NCBI RefSeq assembly: GCF_000763385.1
Contig: NZ_JQFA01000002.1
Coordinates: forward strand, 1,674,001-1,738,000
Origin: Leptolyngbya sp. KIOST-1
Lineage (GTDB): Bacteria > Cyanobacteriota > Cyanobacteriia > Phormidesmidales > Phormidesmidaceae
Length of the DNA: 64,000 bases
Reading direction: 5' to 3'
Below the pieces are notes generated by a model that saw nothing but the letters and a program-made list of their open reading frames with translations, ran no database searches and had not been told where the DNA came from. Position 1 is the stretch's first letter; every line of letters begins with the position of its first letter. A program made the position numbers and the translations under genes. Below are positions 50,133 to 59,478 of the stretch, one piece after another.

Positions 50133-50774
50133 ATGACTAATCCATTACCTGATGAGGCGCAGGCGGATGCCAAGGAAGTTGACCAGTTTCCAGTCCGCTT
50201 GAAGCAGGCGGTTGGCGACAAGAGCATTCGAGGCTTTGCCCGAGCCTGCGGCTTTTCTGACACCGTGCTCCGCCAATATCTCAATGGCCAGAGCGAACCC
50301 ACCCGACCAGCGCTGCTCGCTATAGCCCGCACAGCACAGGTCAGCGTCGAGTGGCTGGCGACCGGCCAGCCTGTAGCGGGGGCTAAGGATTCGTCTAAAG
50401 CGTCAGCCGAAGATTATGTTTACAAGGATCCGCTGGCCTTTGAGACGGGCTGGCTCCGAGCAGAGTTCCCCAGTGCCTCTGAAAATTTGCTGCTCACCCA
50501 AGTGGTCGATGAAAGCATGGAACCGACCCTTCACCAGGGGGATTTAGCATTGGTGGACACCAACGATCGTGACTTAGAAACCGTGAGTCACGGTATCTAC
50601 CTGATCAAGCTCAATGATCGACTGTTGATCAAACGCTTGCAGTACATAGCCGATAACACGCTGAAAGTGCTCAGTGACCATCCAGCCTACGAAGCCTTCT
50701 CAATTCAAATATCTGGGTCACCCAGTGGTCTAAGTCTGATGGGGAAAGTGGTTTGGTTCGGGCGCAAACTATGA
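50133..50774 (+). CDS. cI/LexA-like repressor with S24 autopeptidase domain
   Basis: This 213-residue protein has an N-terminal helix-turn-helix (about 22-65, IRGFARACGFSDTVLRQYLN) and a C-terminal S24 peptidase-like domain with Ser128 (VVDESMEPTL) and Lys167 (LLIKRL) as the catalytic dyad. Such repressors cleave themselves upon DNA damage. It is divergent from the Ner-like gene, and probably holds excision and transfer in check until the SOS response. An Ala-Gly cleavage site is likely near residues 81-83 (PVAGAKD), though that is a guess. Confidence 0.82.
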   Translation: MTNPLPDEAQADAKEVDQFPVRLKQAVGDKSIRGFARACGFSDTVLRQYLNGQSEPTRPALLAIARTAQVSVEWLATGQPVAGAKDSSKASAEDYVYKDPLAFETGWLRAEFPSASENLLLTQVVDESMEPTLHQGDLALVDTNDRDLETVSHGIYLIKLNDRLLIKRLQYIADNTLKVLSDHPAYEAFSIQISGSPSGLSLMGKVVWFGRKL

Positions 50775-50828
50775 AAGCAAGGTTATTAACCCAAACCTTA
50801 GCCTGCAACTATTCCCCCACGCAGTTAA

Positions 50829-52019
50829 TCAAAATTCTGGCACTTCGAGTTTGCGCTTTTTGCCTGCATAGTATTTATAAATAACTTCAGGAGAATTGCC
50901 GACTAGCCTAGCAACATCCTTTGCATCCAGTTTGCCCGTTTCAAGGGCATGGGTAATGAATGTATGGCGGGTTTGGTAAAGTTTTCGATACTCAATTCCC
51001 AGTCCTTTGAGAACAGTGCTCCAGGTACGGTTCCTGAAGTTATTAAGGTCTATAAATTTATTTTGAGGAGAGGGAAACACTAATGTTTCTGATTTCGCCT
51101 CTTCAGGTTTAATTGATTTCAGCAGCGCTCTCAAGGATTCATTGCATGGGAAGCTGCGCTTTTCCTGTGTTTTAAGGCCTTTACGGATACGTCTTCCCGT
51201 TTCGGTCAAGATAACAGCCTGAGAAAAGTCGATCTGCTTGTAATCACGAGAAATGTTTTCCCAATAGAGCGCTGCTGCCTCTGACGGACGACAACCTGTC
51301 GCGAATAGGAATTTAACCAGCGGTGTATAACGACTGTGCTTATAGGCTGAACGAGCTGGGCAAAACTGATCCGTCTCGATAGCTTGAATAATGGCATCTC
51401 GCTCCTGTAGCGAAAACGGATTGATATCATTCAGTCCATCTGTCGCTACTGACTTAGGCTTTTTGATCTTGCCAGCCATACCAAGAAACGGATTACGATC
51501 AATCATATCCGCTTCGATGGCCCAATCGCAGCAGGCAGACAAACGGGTAATAAAACGCTTACCGGCATCTAGCGGAATATTGACCAGCACATAATCTCTA
51601 ATTTCTGTGGCACGAGATAAATCATAGGTCGGTAATCGATCAACATAGCTCGAAAACGGCCCATCATAGGTAGAGCGCATGGTGTTCGGCGAACATTGGG
51701 GCCGCTTGTACTCCACAAATTGCTCCCAGATGTTCGCGAGAGGAGCATCTGTTTGCGCCAAGGGAGCTTGATCCTTCCGAGATTGAGGCCTGTACTTATC
51801 CAAGGACGGATCTAGCCTATCGAAAGCCATATCAGCTTCTATAAGCTTGGCCTTGGCCTCGGCAATCCTTCGATTAACGACCGTGTCAGGCAGCTCAAGG
51901 CTTAGGTAGTGACGCTGCCCACCATAGGAGAAAACCAGTTGCAAGCGGTTATTTGACGACTTGACCTGAACGGTTCCCTTGGATGCTTTGCGTTTCTTAG
52001 GGGAGCTAGTCATGGGCAT
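50829..52019 (-). CDS. int: Tyrosine integrase of the ICE
   Basis: This 396-residue phage-type integrase catalyses insertion and excision at the tRNA gene. The N-terminal arm-binding and core-binding regions (to about 190) are followed by the catalytic domain: R244 (CRPSEA), R351-H352 (TRHTF) and Tyr383 or Tyr384 (IYKYYAG). The gene faces away from the tRNA-Gly gene, 194 bp distant, with three arm-type repeats between. It is the usual end gene of a tRNA-targeting element. Confidence 0.9.
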   Translation of the reverse strand: MPMTSSPKKRKASKGTVQVKSSNNRLQLVFSYGGQRHYLSLELPDTVVNRRIAEAKAKLIEADMAFDRLDPSLDKYRPQSRKDQAPLAQTDAPLANIWEQFVEYKRPQCSPNTMRSTYDGPFSSYVDRLPTYDLSRATEIRDYVLVNIPLDAGKRFITRLSACCDWAIEADMIDRNPFLGMAGKIKKPKSVATDGLNDINPFSLQERDAIIQAIETDQFCPARSAYKHSRYTPLVKFLFATGCRPSEAAALYWENISRDYKQIDFSQAVILTETGRRIRKGLKTQEKRSFPCNESLRALLKSIKPEEAKSETLVFPSPQNKFIDLNNFRNRTWSTVLKGLGIEYRKLYQTRHTFITHALETGKLDAKDVARLVGNSPEVIYKYYAGKKRKLEVPEF

Positions 52020-52065
52020 CTCCGCAAAATCAATGCATGTGTACTACTTTTGGCCATCTCAACTC

Positions 52066-52128
52066 TACCCCAAACTTACCCCAATAATGGGCTTAAAGTG
52101 GTGCAAAATGACCTAACGCCTACCCCAA
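52066..52128. repeat. Three TACCCCAA repeats (integrase arm-type sites)
   Basis: TACCCCAA occurs at 52066-52073, 52077-52084 and 52121-52128, all in the same orientation between the integrase and the tRNA gene. Such short direct repeats beside a tyrosine integrase are the usual arm-binding sites. Confidence 0.7.
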
Positions 52129-52170
52129 TTTTCGACGATTTTGAGGGTTGGCGAGTTCCATCAAGAACTT

Positions 52171-52206
52171 GAAGAGCCCTCAAAACAACCGTTTTCAGGG
52201 CTCTTC
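52171..52206. terminator. Large stem-loop next to the tRNA-Gly 3' end
   Basis: Sixteen-base arms starting GAAGAGCCCT pair at 15 of 16 positions around a four-base loop. It lies eight bases beyond the tRNA 3' end on the minus strand, so it may terminate tRNA transcription. It lacks a clean T-run, so it could instead be part of the attachment site. Confidence 0.55.
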
Positions 52207-52213
52207 AGATTAA

Positions 52214-52285
52214 AGCGGGTGATCGGACTCGAACCGACGACATTCAGCTTGGGAAGCTGACGTTCTACCACTGAACTACACCCGC
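52214..52285 (-). tRNA. tRNA-Gly (anticodon CCC)
   Basis: This 72-nt gene folds as a cloverleaf. The acceptor stem is GCGGGTG/CACCCGC with U discriminator, the anticodon stem TCAGC/GCTGA has loop TTCCCAA (anticodon CCC), and the T-arm is GGTTCGAGTCC-like. CCA is not encoded. The 3' half faces the integrase, so it is the likely attB. No duplicate of the 3' end was found in the window. Confidence 0.95.
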
Positions 52286-52333
52286 AGGAGTGCCGCTGCG
52301 GCTCTAAGCCACCAACGGACTCCTATTATACGG

Positions 52334-55300
52334 CTATTTGCTCAACGTATATTCCTTGGGCGAAGTTTCTGGGGCAGCGGGCGGGGTGGGGCCGCCGTCT
52401 TGGCCTCGGAAGCGGGCAAACAGCTTGGCGATCGCACCATTCAGCTGCTCAATGTAGGTAAACAGCACCGGCACCACCACCAGGGTCAGCAGCGTGGAGG
52501 TGGTAAAGCCGCCGATCACGGCGATCGCCATCGGGCTGCGGGTTTCGCCCCCGGCCCCCAGTTCCAGGGCAATGGGCACCATCCCCGCCATCGTAGAAAT
52601 CGAGGTCATCAGAATCGGGCGCAGGCGGGTGACTCCAGCCTCCATCACCGCTGTCTTGCGGGTTTTGCCCTGCTGCAGCGCCATCAGGGCGTAGTCCACC
52701 AGCAGAATGGCGTTTTTGGTCACCAGACCCATCAGCAGCACAATGCCGATCAGGGCAAACAGGCCCAGGGGCTTTTGGAAAATCAGCAGCCCCATCAACG
52801 CCCCGCCCACGGACAGGGGCAGCGCCGCCATCACCCCCATCGGGTAGATAAAGCTGTTGTACAGCAGCACCAGCACCGCAAAGATCATCAGCACCGCCGT
52901 GCCCAGGGCCAGGAAAAAGCGGCTGAAGATGTCGCGCATGATTTCGGCGTCGCCCGCGGGCTGCTGGGTGACGCTGGCGGGCAGGTTTTGCAGGGTGGGC
53001 AGCTCGTCCACCAGGGCCAGACCCTGGCCCAGGGTGATGCCCTGGAGGTTGCCGCCCACGGTCACCTGGCGGGAGCGGTCAAAGCGGTTGATCTGGGCCG
53101 GGCCGCTGCCAAAGCGCAGGTCGGCCACCGCCGCCAGGGGCACCAGCTCGCCGCTCTGGCTGGGCACCCGCAGGGTCTCCAGCAGGGTGGGGTCGTCGCG
53201 GAAGGCGGGGTCGATCTGCACGCGGATGGGAATCTGGCGATCGCCCAAATTGAAGTCCGCCAAGTTGGCGTCGCTGGCCCCCAGGGTGGCCAGGGAGGCG
53301 GTGGAGGCGATCGCCTGTACCGTCACCCCCAGGTCCGCCGCCCGCTCCAGATCCGGCACGATCTGCACCTCGGGCCGCACCAGGCTGGCGCTAGAGCTGA
53401 CATCCACCAGCCCCGGCACGCCGCGCATCTCCCGCGTCAGCGCGTCCGACACCTCCCGCAGGGCCACGGGGTCGTCGCTCTTGAGCACTACGCTCAGGTC
53501 ACTGCTTTCGCCCCCCGCCCCCCGGCTCTGGAAGGTGATGCGGGCACCGGGCACCTCGGCGAATAGAGGCCGAATCTCCTGCTCAAACTGGCCCTGGGAG
53601 AGGTCGCGCTCGTTCCTTGGCAGCAGCCGAGCGTAGACCGTGGCCTGGTTGACGCCGTCCTCGCCGCCCTCGGTGGTGAGCACCGAGGCCACCGAGGGGC
53701 TGGTCCGCAGCCCCTCGCTGAGCTGGGCGGTCACTCGCTGGGTGTCCGCCAGGGTGGCCCCCGGCGGCAGCTCCACGGTGATGGTGGAGAGGCCCGCATC
53801 GCTGGCGTCGAACAGGTTGGTGGGAATGAAGGGCACCAGTTGCAGGCTGCCGATGAAAAACACCAGGGCGATCGCCAGGGTCAGCCCCCGGTGGCGCAGC
53901 GCCCAGCCCAGCAGCCGTCGGTAGGGGCCAGGCCGTCCGGTCAGCGCCTCCATCGACTCGCCCTCAAAAATGGTGCGGGGCTTGGCCTTCAGCAGGTAGG
54001 CCGCCATCATCGGCGTCACCAGCCGCGCCACCACCGTGGAGAACACCGTCGCCGTTGCCACCGTCACCCCAAAGGGCTGGAAAAACTGCCCCGGAACCCC
54101 GCCCATGAACGCCACCGGCAGAAACACCGCCACAATGGTAGCCGTGGTGGTCAGCACCGCCAGGCCCACTTCGGCAGTTGAGTCCAGAGCCGCCTGGAAG
54201 GGTCGTTTGCCCATGCGAATGTGGCGCTCAACGTTTTCGATCTCCACGATCGCGTCGTCCACCAGGTTGCCCACCGCCAGGGTCAGCGCCAGCAGGGTCA
54301 TGCTGTTGAGGGTGTAGTCAAACCAGTTCAGCACCAGGAAGGTGGGGATGATCGACAGGGGCAGCGCCGTGGCGGTGATCAGCGTCGCCCGCCAGTCCCG
54401 CAGGAACACGCCCACCACCACCACCGCCAGCACACAGCCCAAAATCAGCGCGTCGATGGAGGCCTGGTAGGAGTCGCGAATCTCCGTGGCGCGGGTGAAG
54501 ATCAGGTCAATGTTGACGTCCTCGGGCAGGGTCTGGTTCAGCCGCTCCACCGCCGCCGTCACCCCGTCCTCCACCGACACCAGAATGCTGCCAGTGCTGC
54601 GGAAAATCTGAAACGCCACCACCGGCTGGTCGTCGAGCTGGGCCGATTGGCGGGCCTCGGCGTAGCCCAGCTCTACCGTTCCCAGGCTGGTCAGGGGTAC
54701 CGTGGTACCGCTGGGCAGCACAATCCGCGCCGCCTGGAACGCGTCCACCGTCTCGGCGCTGCCCAGGGTGCGGAAGCTCTGCTCCTGGCCGCCCAGGGTG
54801 GCCCGGCCGCTGGGCAGGTTGATGTTGAGGGCGCGGATCTGGTCATTGACCTGACTGGCGGTGATGCCCAGGGCGTCCAGCCGCTCCGGGTCCAGGTCAA
54901 CGCGAATCTCCGGGTCCACACCGCCCACCCGGTCCACCCGCGCCACCCCCGGCACGGTCAAAATCTCCTGGCTAATGGTGCGGTCCACCAGGTCGCTGAG
55001 TTCCTCCACCGATCGCTGGGCAGAGGTCACGGCGTAGGTCATAATCACGCCGCCGCCAAACTCCAGCCGCCGAATCACCGGCTCCTGAATCGTGCCGGGC
55101 AGGTCCTGGCGAATCCGCGTCACTGCATCGCGCACATCGTTGGTGGCCCGGTCCACGTCGGTGCCGAGAATAAATGAGATCACCGTGGTGGAGGACCCGT
55201 CCCGCACGGTGGAGCGAATTTCGTCGATGTCCCCTAGCCCCGCCACAGCGTCCTCGATGGGACGGGTCACCTGGGTCTCCAGCTCCTCCGGCCCCGCCCC

Positions 55301-55456
55301 AGTCTGGGTGACGGTGACGGTGATCGCCGGAAACTCAATGTTGGGGTTCTCGTCGATGCCCAGTTGCCCAAAGGCGACGAGCCCTCCCAGGGTAAGCACC
55401 AGGAAGAGGACGATGACGGGAATCGGGCGACGGATGGACCAGCCGGAGAGGTTCAT
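52334..55456 (-). CDS. RND multidrug efflux permease (HAE-1/AcrB-like)
   Basis: This 1040-residue proton-driven inner-membrane pump of the hydrophobe/amphiphile efflux branch starts MNLSGWSIRRPIPVIVLFLV. The porter domain begins PNIEFPAITVTVTQTGAGPE, the TM4 proton-relay segment NLVDDAIVEIENV has D400 and D401, and there are two blocks of transmembrane helices. The adaptor gene lies 401 bp upstream on the same strand. It has a low 30-40% type of likeness to the metal pump at 948-4112 by motif only, not measured. Substrates are unknown. Confidence 0.9.
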   Translation of the reverse strand: MNLSGWSIRRPIPVIVLFLVLTLGGLVAFGQLGIDENPNIEFPAITVTVTQTGAGPEELETQVTRPIEDAVAGLGDIDEIRSTVRDGSSTTVISFILGTDVDRATNDVRDAVTRIRQDLPGTIQEPVIRRLEFGGGVIMTYAVTSAQRSVEELSDLVDRTISQEILTVPGVARVDRVGGVDPEIRVDLDPERLDALGITASQVNDQIRALNINLPSGRATLGGQEQSFRTLGSAETVDAFQAARIVLPSGTTVPLTSLGTVELGYAEARQSAQLDDQPVVAFQIFRSTGSILVSVEDGVTAAVERLNQTLPEDVNIDLIFTRATEIRDSYQASIDALILGCVLAVVVVGVFLRDWRATLITATALPLSIIPTFLVLNWFDYTLNSMTLLALTLAVGNLVDDAIVEIENVERHIRMGKRPFQAALDSTAEVGLAVLTTTATIVAVFLPVAFMGGVPGQFFQPFGVTVATATVFSTVVARLVTPMMAAYLLKAKPRTIFEGESMEALTGRPGPYRRLLGWALRHRGLTLAIALVFFIGSLQLVPFIPTNLFDASDAGLSTITVELPPGATLADTQRVTAQLSEGLRTSPSVASVLTTEGGEDGVNQATVYARLLPRNERDLSQGQFEQEIRPLFAEVPGARITFQSRGAGGESSDLSVVLKSDDPVALREVSDALTREMRGVPGLVDVSSSASLVRPEVQIVPDLERAADLGVTVQAIASTASLATLGASDANLADFNLGDRQIPIRVQIDPAFRDDPTLLETLRVPSQSGELVPLAAVADLRFGSGPAQINRFDRSRQVTVGGNLQGITLGQGLALVDELPTLQNLPASVTQQPAGDAEIMRDIFSRFFLALGTAVLMIFAVLVLLYNSFIYPMGVMAALPLSVGGALMGLLIFQKPLGLFALIGIVLLMGLVTKNAILLVDYALMALQQGKTRKTAVMEAGVTRLRPILMTSISTMAGMVPIALELGAGGETRSPMAIAVIGGFTTSTLLTLVVVPVLFTYIEQLNGAIAKLFARFRGQDGGPTPPAAPETSPKEYTLSK

Positions 55457-55857
55457 GGGGAGAGGTAGTTGGGTGGGCGGGTGGATGGGTGGGCGGGTAG
55501 ATGGGTAGGTGTGAAGGGTGAAGAGGTGAAGAGGTGAAAGGGTTCGTAGGGTGCATTAGGCCGGAGGCCGATCAATGCTCCAAGCAATGACTCCCGGGCT
55601 GGCCGTAATGCACCGCTGCGAGCAGTTAGGCCTAGGTAATAGGGTGACAAGGGGCACAGTGCAAATTAGGCCGCGTCAGAGTAAGGACAATAGCCCCTTT
55701 TTTCGGCTTGGCCGTAACGTCCCAAGGGTAAGGGGGCACGGCACGGGTGGGGGGTGCATTGGCGGGCGGGGATTGAAAGGGAAGAAGCAGGGGTGAGGGG
55801 CTGCCGAATGTAGCCTACGAATCCCATCCACCCATCCACCCCCCTACCCCTCACCCA
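55457..55857. repeat. 401-bp G-rich repetitive spacer in the RND operon
   Basis: The spacer between the adaptor and pump genes holds tandem G-rich units of the GGTGGGCGGGT/GATGG type (about 55472-55514), a run of GAAGAGGTGAA repeats (55521-55540), and a mobile-repeat-like inverted repeat: GGTGCATTAGGCC (55549-55561 region) against GGCCGTAATGCACC (55601-55614). The latter looks like the short GGTGCGTTA-type repeats spread through cyanobacterial genomes. No gene is seen. Confidence 0.55.
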
Positions 55858-57201
55858 TTACCCGTCCACCACCGTCACCACATCGCCATCCTGCAAGAAC
55901 CCGACGCCAGAGGTGACTACCTGTTCCCCAGATTGCAGGCCCTGGAGAATTTCGACCCGAGCGGCTTGCTCACCGTTGGCGGCGATGCGGTTGCCCAACT
56001 CCACCGTGCGGGCCTCGACCACAGCGCCTTCGCCCAGCACAAACACCTGGGTGGTGCCGTCGGGTTGGGGCTGGAGGGCGCTGGCGGGAATGGTCAGCCC
56101 CTGGCGGGAGCTGGTGGTAATGTCGCCGCGCAGGAACATGCCGGGCCGCAGCAGCTCGTTGGCGGGCAGGGTGACGTTGACGGTCGCCACCCGAGTGGTC
56201 GCATCCACCACCGGGTCGATGGAGCTCACCGTACCCTGGAGCCGAATGCGGCCATCGGTGGTCGAAGTGATGGCCACCGGAGCCCCGATCGCGATCTGGC
56301 CCAGCTGGGCCTGGGGCACCTCCGCCGCCAGCTCCAGCTGGTTGTTTTGGATCAGCGTCACGATCGGCGTGCCCGGCGAGGACACATCGCCAACGGTGGC
56401 CAGGCGCTCGGCAATCACGCCCGCCACTGGAGCCCGCACGGTGGTCTGAGTCAGCTGGGTTTGCAGGCGATCGATGGCGGCCTGCTGCGATCGCACCCCC
56501 GCCTCGGCACTCTGGACCTGGGCCTGGGCCAGCCTCACCGACTCTCGGGCGTTGGCAGTCTCGGTACCCTGGCGGGTCAGCTCCTGCTGGCTGACTGCCC
56601 CGCGATCGGCCAGCGTCTGAATGCGAGCGAGGTTGGCCTGGGCCTCCGCCAGGCTGGCCTGGGCCTGAGCCAGGCTGGCCTGCTGTTGGCCCACCTGGGC
56701 CTGGGACACCGACAGCTGGGCCTGGGCCTGACGCAGGTCCGCCTGGAGGGTGGCATCGTCCAGAACCGCGATCGCCTGGCCAGCGCTGACCGGGTTTCCT
56801 TCCCGCACCAAGATTTGCCGAATCTGCAACCCGCTGGCCTGGGGCGCTATGGAGAGCAGGTCGATCGCCTGCACGGTGCCGTTGATAGCCAGGGTGTCGG
56901 CCACGGTCGCTGAGGCAGCAGTGGCCACGGTCACCGTCTGAGTCGCTACCGTTGGGGGTGGCTCAGCGGTCTCTGGTGCCCCCTCTCGCCCGCCCAGCAG
57001 CCGGGTGCCCACCAGCGTTAGCAGTACCCCAGCGCCCAGCCCCAGCAGGAGGCCCGACCATTGACGACGTTGTGGGCGGCCCGAAGCGGCCTCGCTATAG
57101 TAAGTCATATCCTGTTCAACCGATGAAGCAGCCGCCTTCTCCGAGGGAGTAGCGGACGGGAGATCTGGCACGAGCACACCCTCAGAGATAGCGTTCGACA
57201 A
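55858..57201 (-). CDS. Periplasmic adaptor (membrane fusion protein) of RND efflux
   Basis: This 447-residue HlyD/AcrA-like adaptor has a cytoplasmic start, a membrane anchor (about 49-68, GLLLGLGAGVLLTLVGTRLL), a lipoyl half-domain (LSIAPQASGLQIRQILVREG), a long coiled-coil hairpin (about 155-250, Gln/Ala-rich), the second lipoyl half (TVRAPVAGVIAERLATVGDV) and beta-barrel domains. It precedes the HAE-1 pump and would carry substrate to an outer-membrane channel that is not in the window. Confidence 0.88.
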   Translation of the reverse strand: MSNAISEGVLVPDLPSATPSEKAAASSVEQDMTYYSEAASGRPQRRQWSGLLLGLGAGVLLTLVGTRLLGGREGAPETAEPPPTVATQTVTVATAASATVADTLAINGTVQAIDLLSIAPQASGLQIRQILVREGNPVSAGQAIAVLDDATLQADLRQAQAQLSVSQAQVGQQQASLAQAQASLAEAQANLARIQTLADRGAVSQQELTRQGTETANARESVRLAQAQVQSAEAGVRSQQAAIDRLQTQLTQTTVRAPVAGVIAERLATVGDVSSPGTPIVTLIQNNQLELAAEVPQAQLGQIAIGAPVAITSTTDGRIRLQGTVSSIDPVVDATTRVATVNVTLPANELLRPGMFLRGDITTSSRQGLTIPASALQPQPDGTTQVFVLGEGAVVEARTVELGNRIAANGEQAARVEILQGLQSGEQVVTSGVGFLQDGDVVTVVDG

Positions 57202-57451
57202 GTTACGAAATGTTTATTTTTCCATTATGGCTTAAACGATCCCATCCTTGGGATCGCTTGATTTGTCGATAGAATTGCCCTTTTCCCCCGGTTTAGACCA
57301 TTAACTTCAGCGTTTTCACTGACTTGCATCACACCCTGAACCGGGAAGGTTTGGTCTAATAGCAAGATATCCACCGCGTGAGCTTTGTCTACCCCGTCGT
57401 CCCTGATCCCTCACGCCAGCGACTCGACTCTCAAAAAGGCAGGTCTTGGGA

Positions 57452-58300
57452 ATGTTTAACGCCACCGAAATCCTCATCAGTGACTTTGTAGAGAAGCTGC
57501 GGGTTGGGTATCACCGCACCTACGGTGGCCAAAACCCCGACTACGAAGACATCATCGCCTGGGCTGGCAGCATGGCCCTGGAGAATATCGCCAACAGCGA
57601 TGCCCTCTACCACAACGTCGAGCACACCGTTCTAGTAGCCCTGGTAGGTCAGGAAATTCTGCGGGGCAAGCACATTCGCGAGGGCGGCGTCACCTGCAAA
57701 GACTGGATGCACTTTGTGATCTCCCTGGTCTGCCACGACATTGGCTACGTCAAAGGGGTCTGCCGCAACGACCAGGACCGCAACCACCTCTACTCCACCG
57801 GGCAGGGCGACGAAATGGTGATGCTGCAGCCGGGGGCCTCCGACGCCTCCCTCACCCCCTACCATGTCGACCGGGGCAAGCGCTTTATCGAAGAGCGGTT
57901 TGGCGGCAACCCCGTGATCGAGGCCGAAGCCATCAAGCGCAATATCGAGCTGACCCGCTTTCCAGTGCCCAAGGAGGAAGACCACCAGGACACCCAGAAC
58001 TTTCCGGGGCTGGTGCGGGCGGCGGACCTGATCGGTCAGCTCAGCGACCCCCGCTATCTGAAAAAAATTGCCGCCCTCTACTACGAATTCGAAGAAACGG
58101 GTCAGAATAAGTACCTGGGCTACAGTCATCCTGGCGATTTGCGGGCCAACTACCCCAAGTTCTACTGGAATGTGGTGCACCCCTACATTCAGGACGGACT
58201 GCGCTATCTGTCGCTCACCCAGGAAGGGAAGCAAATTATTGCTAACCTCTATTCAAACGTGTTCATGGTGGAGAACGAGCAAACCGTCATCCACACCTAG
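57452..58300 (+). CDS. HD-domain metal-dependent phosphohydrolase
   Basis: This 282-residue soluble protein has YHNVEHTVLVALVG (H and H metal ligands, like the HN-x-x-H of phosphodiesterases) and LVCHDIGYVKG, the HD pair. The cyanobacterial family is conserved but its substrate is unknown. The frame opens at a TTG at 57446, and the ATG at 57452 is preferred. It is followed by the ABC permease gene after 20 bp, though a shared role is not evident. Confidence 0.75.
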   Translation: MFNATEILISDFVEKLRVGYHRTYGGQNPDYEDIIAWAGSMALENIANSDALYHNVEHTVLVALVGQEILRGKHIREGGVTCKDWMHFVISLVCHDIGYVKGVCRNDQDRNHLYSTGQGDEMVMLQPGASDASLTPYHVDRGKRFIEERFGGNPVIEAEAIKRNIELTRFPVPKEEDHQDTQNFPGLVRAADLIGQLSDPRYLKKIAALYYEFEETGQNKYLGYSHPGDLRANYPKFYWNVVHPYIQDGLRYLSLTQEGKQIIANLYSNVFMVENEQTVIHT

Positions 58301-58320
58301 TACTGCTGTGACCTACTGCT

Positions 58321-59364
58321 ATGACCTGGTGGCGCAAGCTTAAAACGAATCGCCTGGCCCAGGTGGGGGCCATTCTGCTGATTGGCCTCTACGTGGTGGC
58401 CCTGGGAGCCGATTTTTTCGCCCCCTACAGCCCCTACGAATCGCAGCTCAACGGCTCGCTGCTGCCCCCGACCCAGGTGTACTGGCGCGACGCCGAAACC
58501 GGGCGGTTCTTTCCCCACGTCTACCCCACCACCCAGGGGCCCGTGGATCTGGAGACCGGCGAGCGCGAAATTATCGTCGATCGCACCCAGCCCTCGGCCC
58601 TGCGGCTTCTGCACCGCAACGACCAGGGGCGGCTCACCCTGTTCGATACCGCTGGCCCAGCCCGCATCAACCTGCTGGGCACCGACGAGCAGGCCCGGGA
58701 CCAGTTTAGTCGCCTCATCCACGGCAGTCGGGTCAGCCTCAGCGTGGGCCTGATTGGCATCGCCATCTCCTTTCCGCTGGGCATGCTGGTGGGGGGGCTG
58801 GCGGGCTACTTTGGCGGGGCGGTAGACGCTGTGCTGATGCGCCTGGTGGAAGTGCTGATGACGATTCCCAGTATCTATCTGCTGGTGGCGCTGGCGGCGG
58901 TGCTGCCCGCAGGCATCTCCAGCACCCAGCGGTTTCTGCTGATTGTGCTGATCACTTCGCTGGTGGGCTGGGCCGGGCTGGCGCGGGTGATTCGCGGCCA
59001 GGTGCTGTCGATCAAAGAGCAGGAGTTTGTCCAGGCCAGTCGGGTGATGGGCGGGCGACCTCTGTACATCATCACCCGCCACATTCTGCCCCAGACCGCC
59101 ACCTACGGCATTATTGCCGCCACCCTGGCGATTCCCGGCTTCATTCTGGCGGAGGCGGTGCTGAGCTTCATTGGTTTGGGCATTCAGCAGCCCGACGCCT
59201 CCTGGGGCAACATGCTCACCCTGGCCACCAACGCCTCCATTCTGGTGCTGCAGCCCTGGCTGGTGTGGCCCCCGGCGATTCTAATTGTGGTGACATCGCT
59301 GGCCTTCAACCTGCTGGGCGACGGTCTGCGCGACGCGCTGGATCCCCGCACCCTCAAGCAATAG
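58321..59364 (+). CDS. ABC transporter permease, OppC/DppC-like
   Basis: This 347-residue inner-membrane permease of the peptide/nickel uptake group starts with TM1 (VGAILLIGLYVVALGADFF), has a large inserted periplasmic loop (about 40-130), and then five helices with the EAA-loop region QEFVQASRVMGG and a late PDASWGNML motif typical of OppC/DppC. The partner permease, ATPase and binding protein are not in the window. Confidence 0.85.
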   Translation: MTWWRKLKTNRLAQVGAILLIGLYVVALGADFFAPYSPYESQLNGSLLPPTQVYWRDAETGRFFPHVYPTTQGPVDLETGEREIIVDRTQPSALRLLHRNDQGRLTLFDTAGPARINLLGTDEQARDQFSRLIHGSRVSLSVGLIGIAISFPLGMLVGGLAGYFGGAVDAVLMRLVEVLMTIPSIYLLVALAAVLPAGISSTQRFLLIVLITSLVGWAGLARVIRGQVLSIKEQEFVQASRVMGGRPLYIITRHILPQTATYGIIAATLAIPGFILAEAVLSFIGLGIQQPDASWGNMLTLATNASILVLQPWLVWPPAILIVVTSLAFNLLGDGLRDALDPRTLKQ

Positions 59365-59478
59365 TTCGCCGTTGACCGGAGCGGCCGCTCTACCGCCAGA
59401 ATCTCTGTCTGCCGCTAGAGGCGGGGGACCACATCTGGCGCTACGCTTCTGGCTAACCTGACGTTGGACGCTGCGCCT

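Larger units (their letters stand above)
52020..52213. other. Attachment-site region between integrase and tRNA-Gly
   Basis: This 194-bp spacer holds three TACCCCAA direct repeats and a large hairpin, both listed separately, with no open frame. It is the right-end attachment region of the element if the tRNA 3' end is the core. Confidence 0.65.

Noticed and set aside
54221..55177. Long open frames opposite the RND permease and adaptor genes (52400-57000)
   Set aside because: They mirror G+C-rich coding sequence and encode His/Gln/Arg-rich nonsense with no motif.
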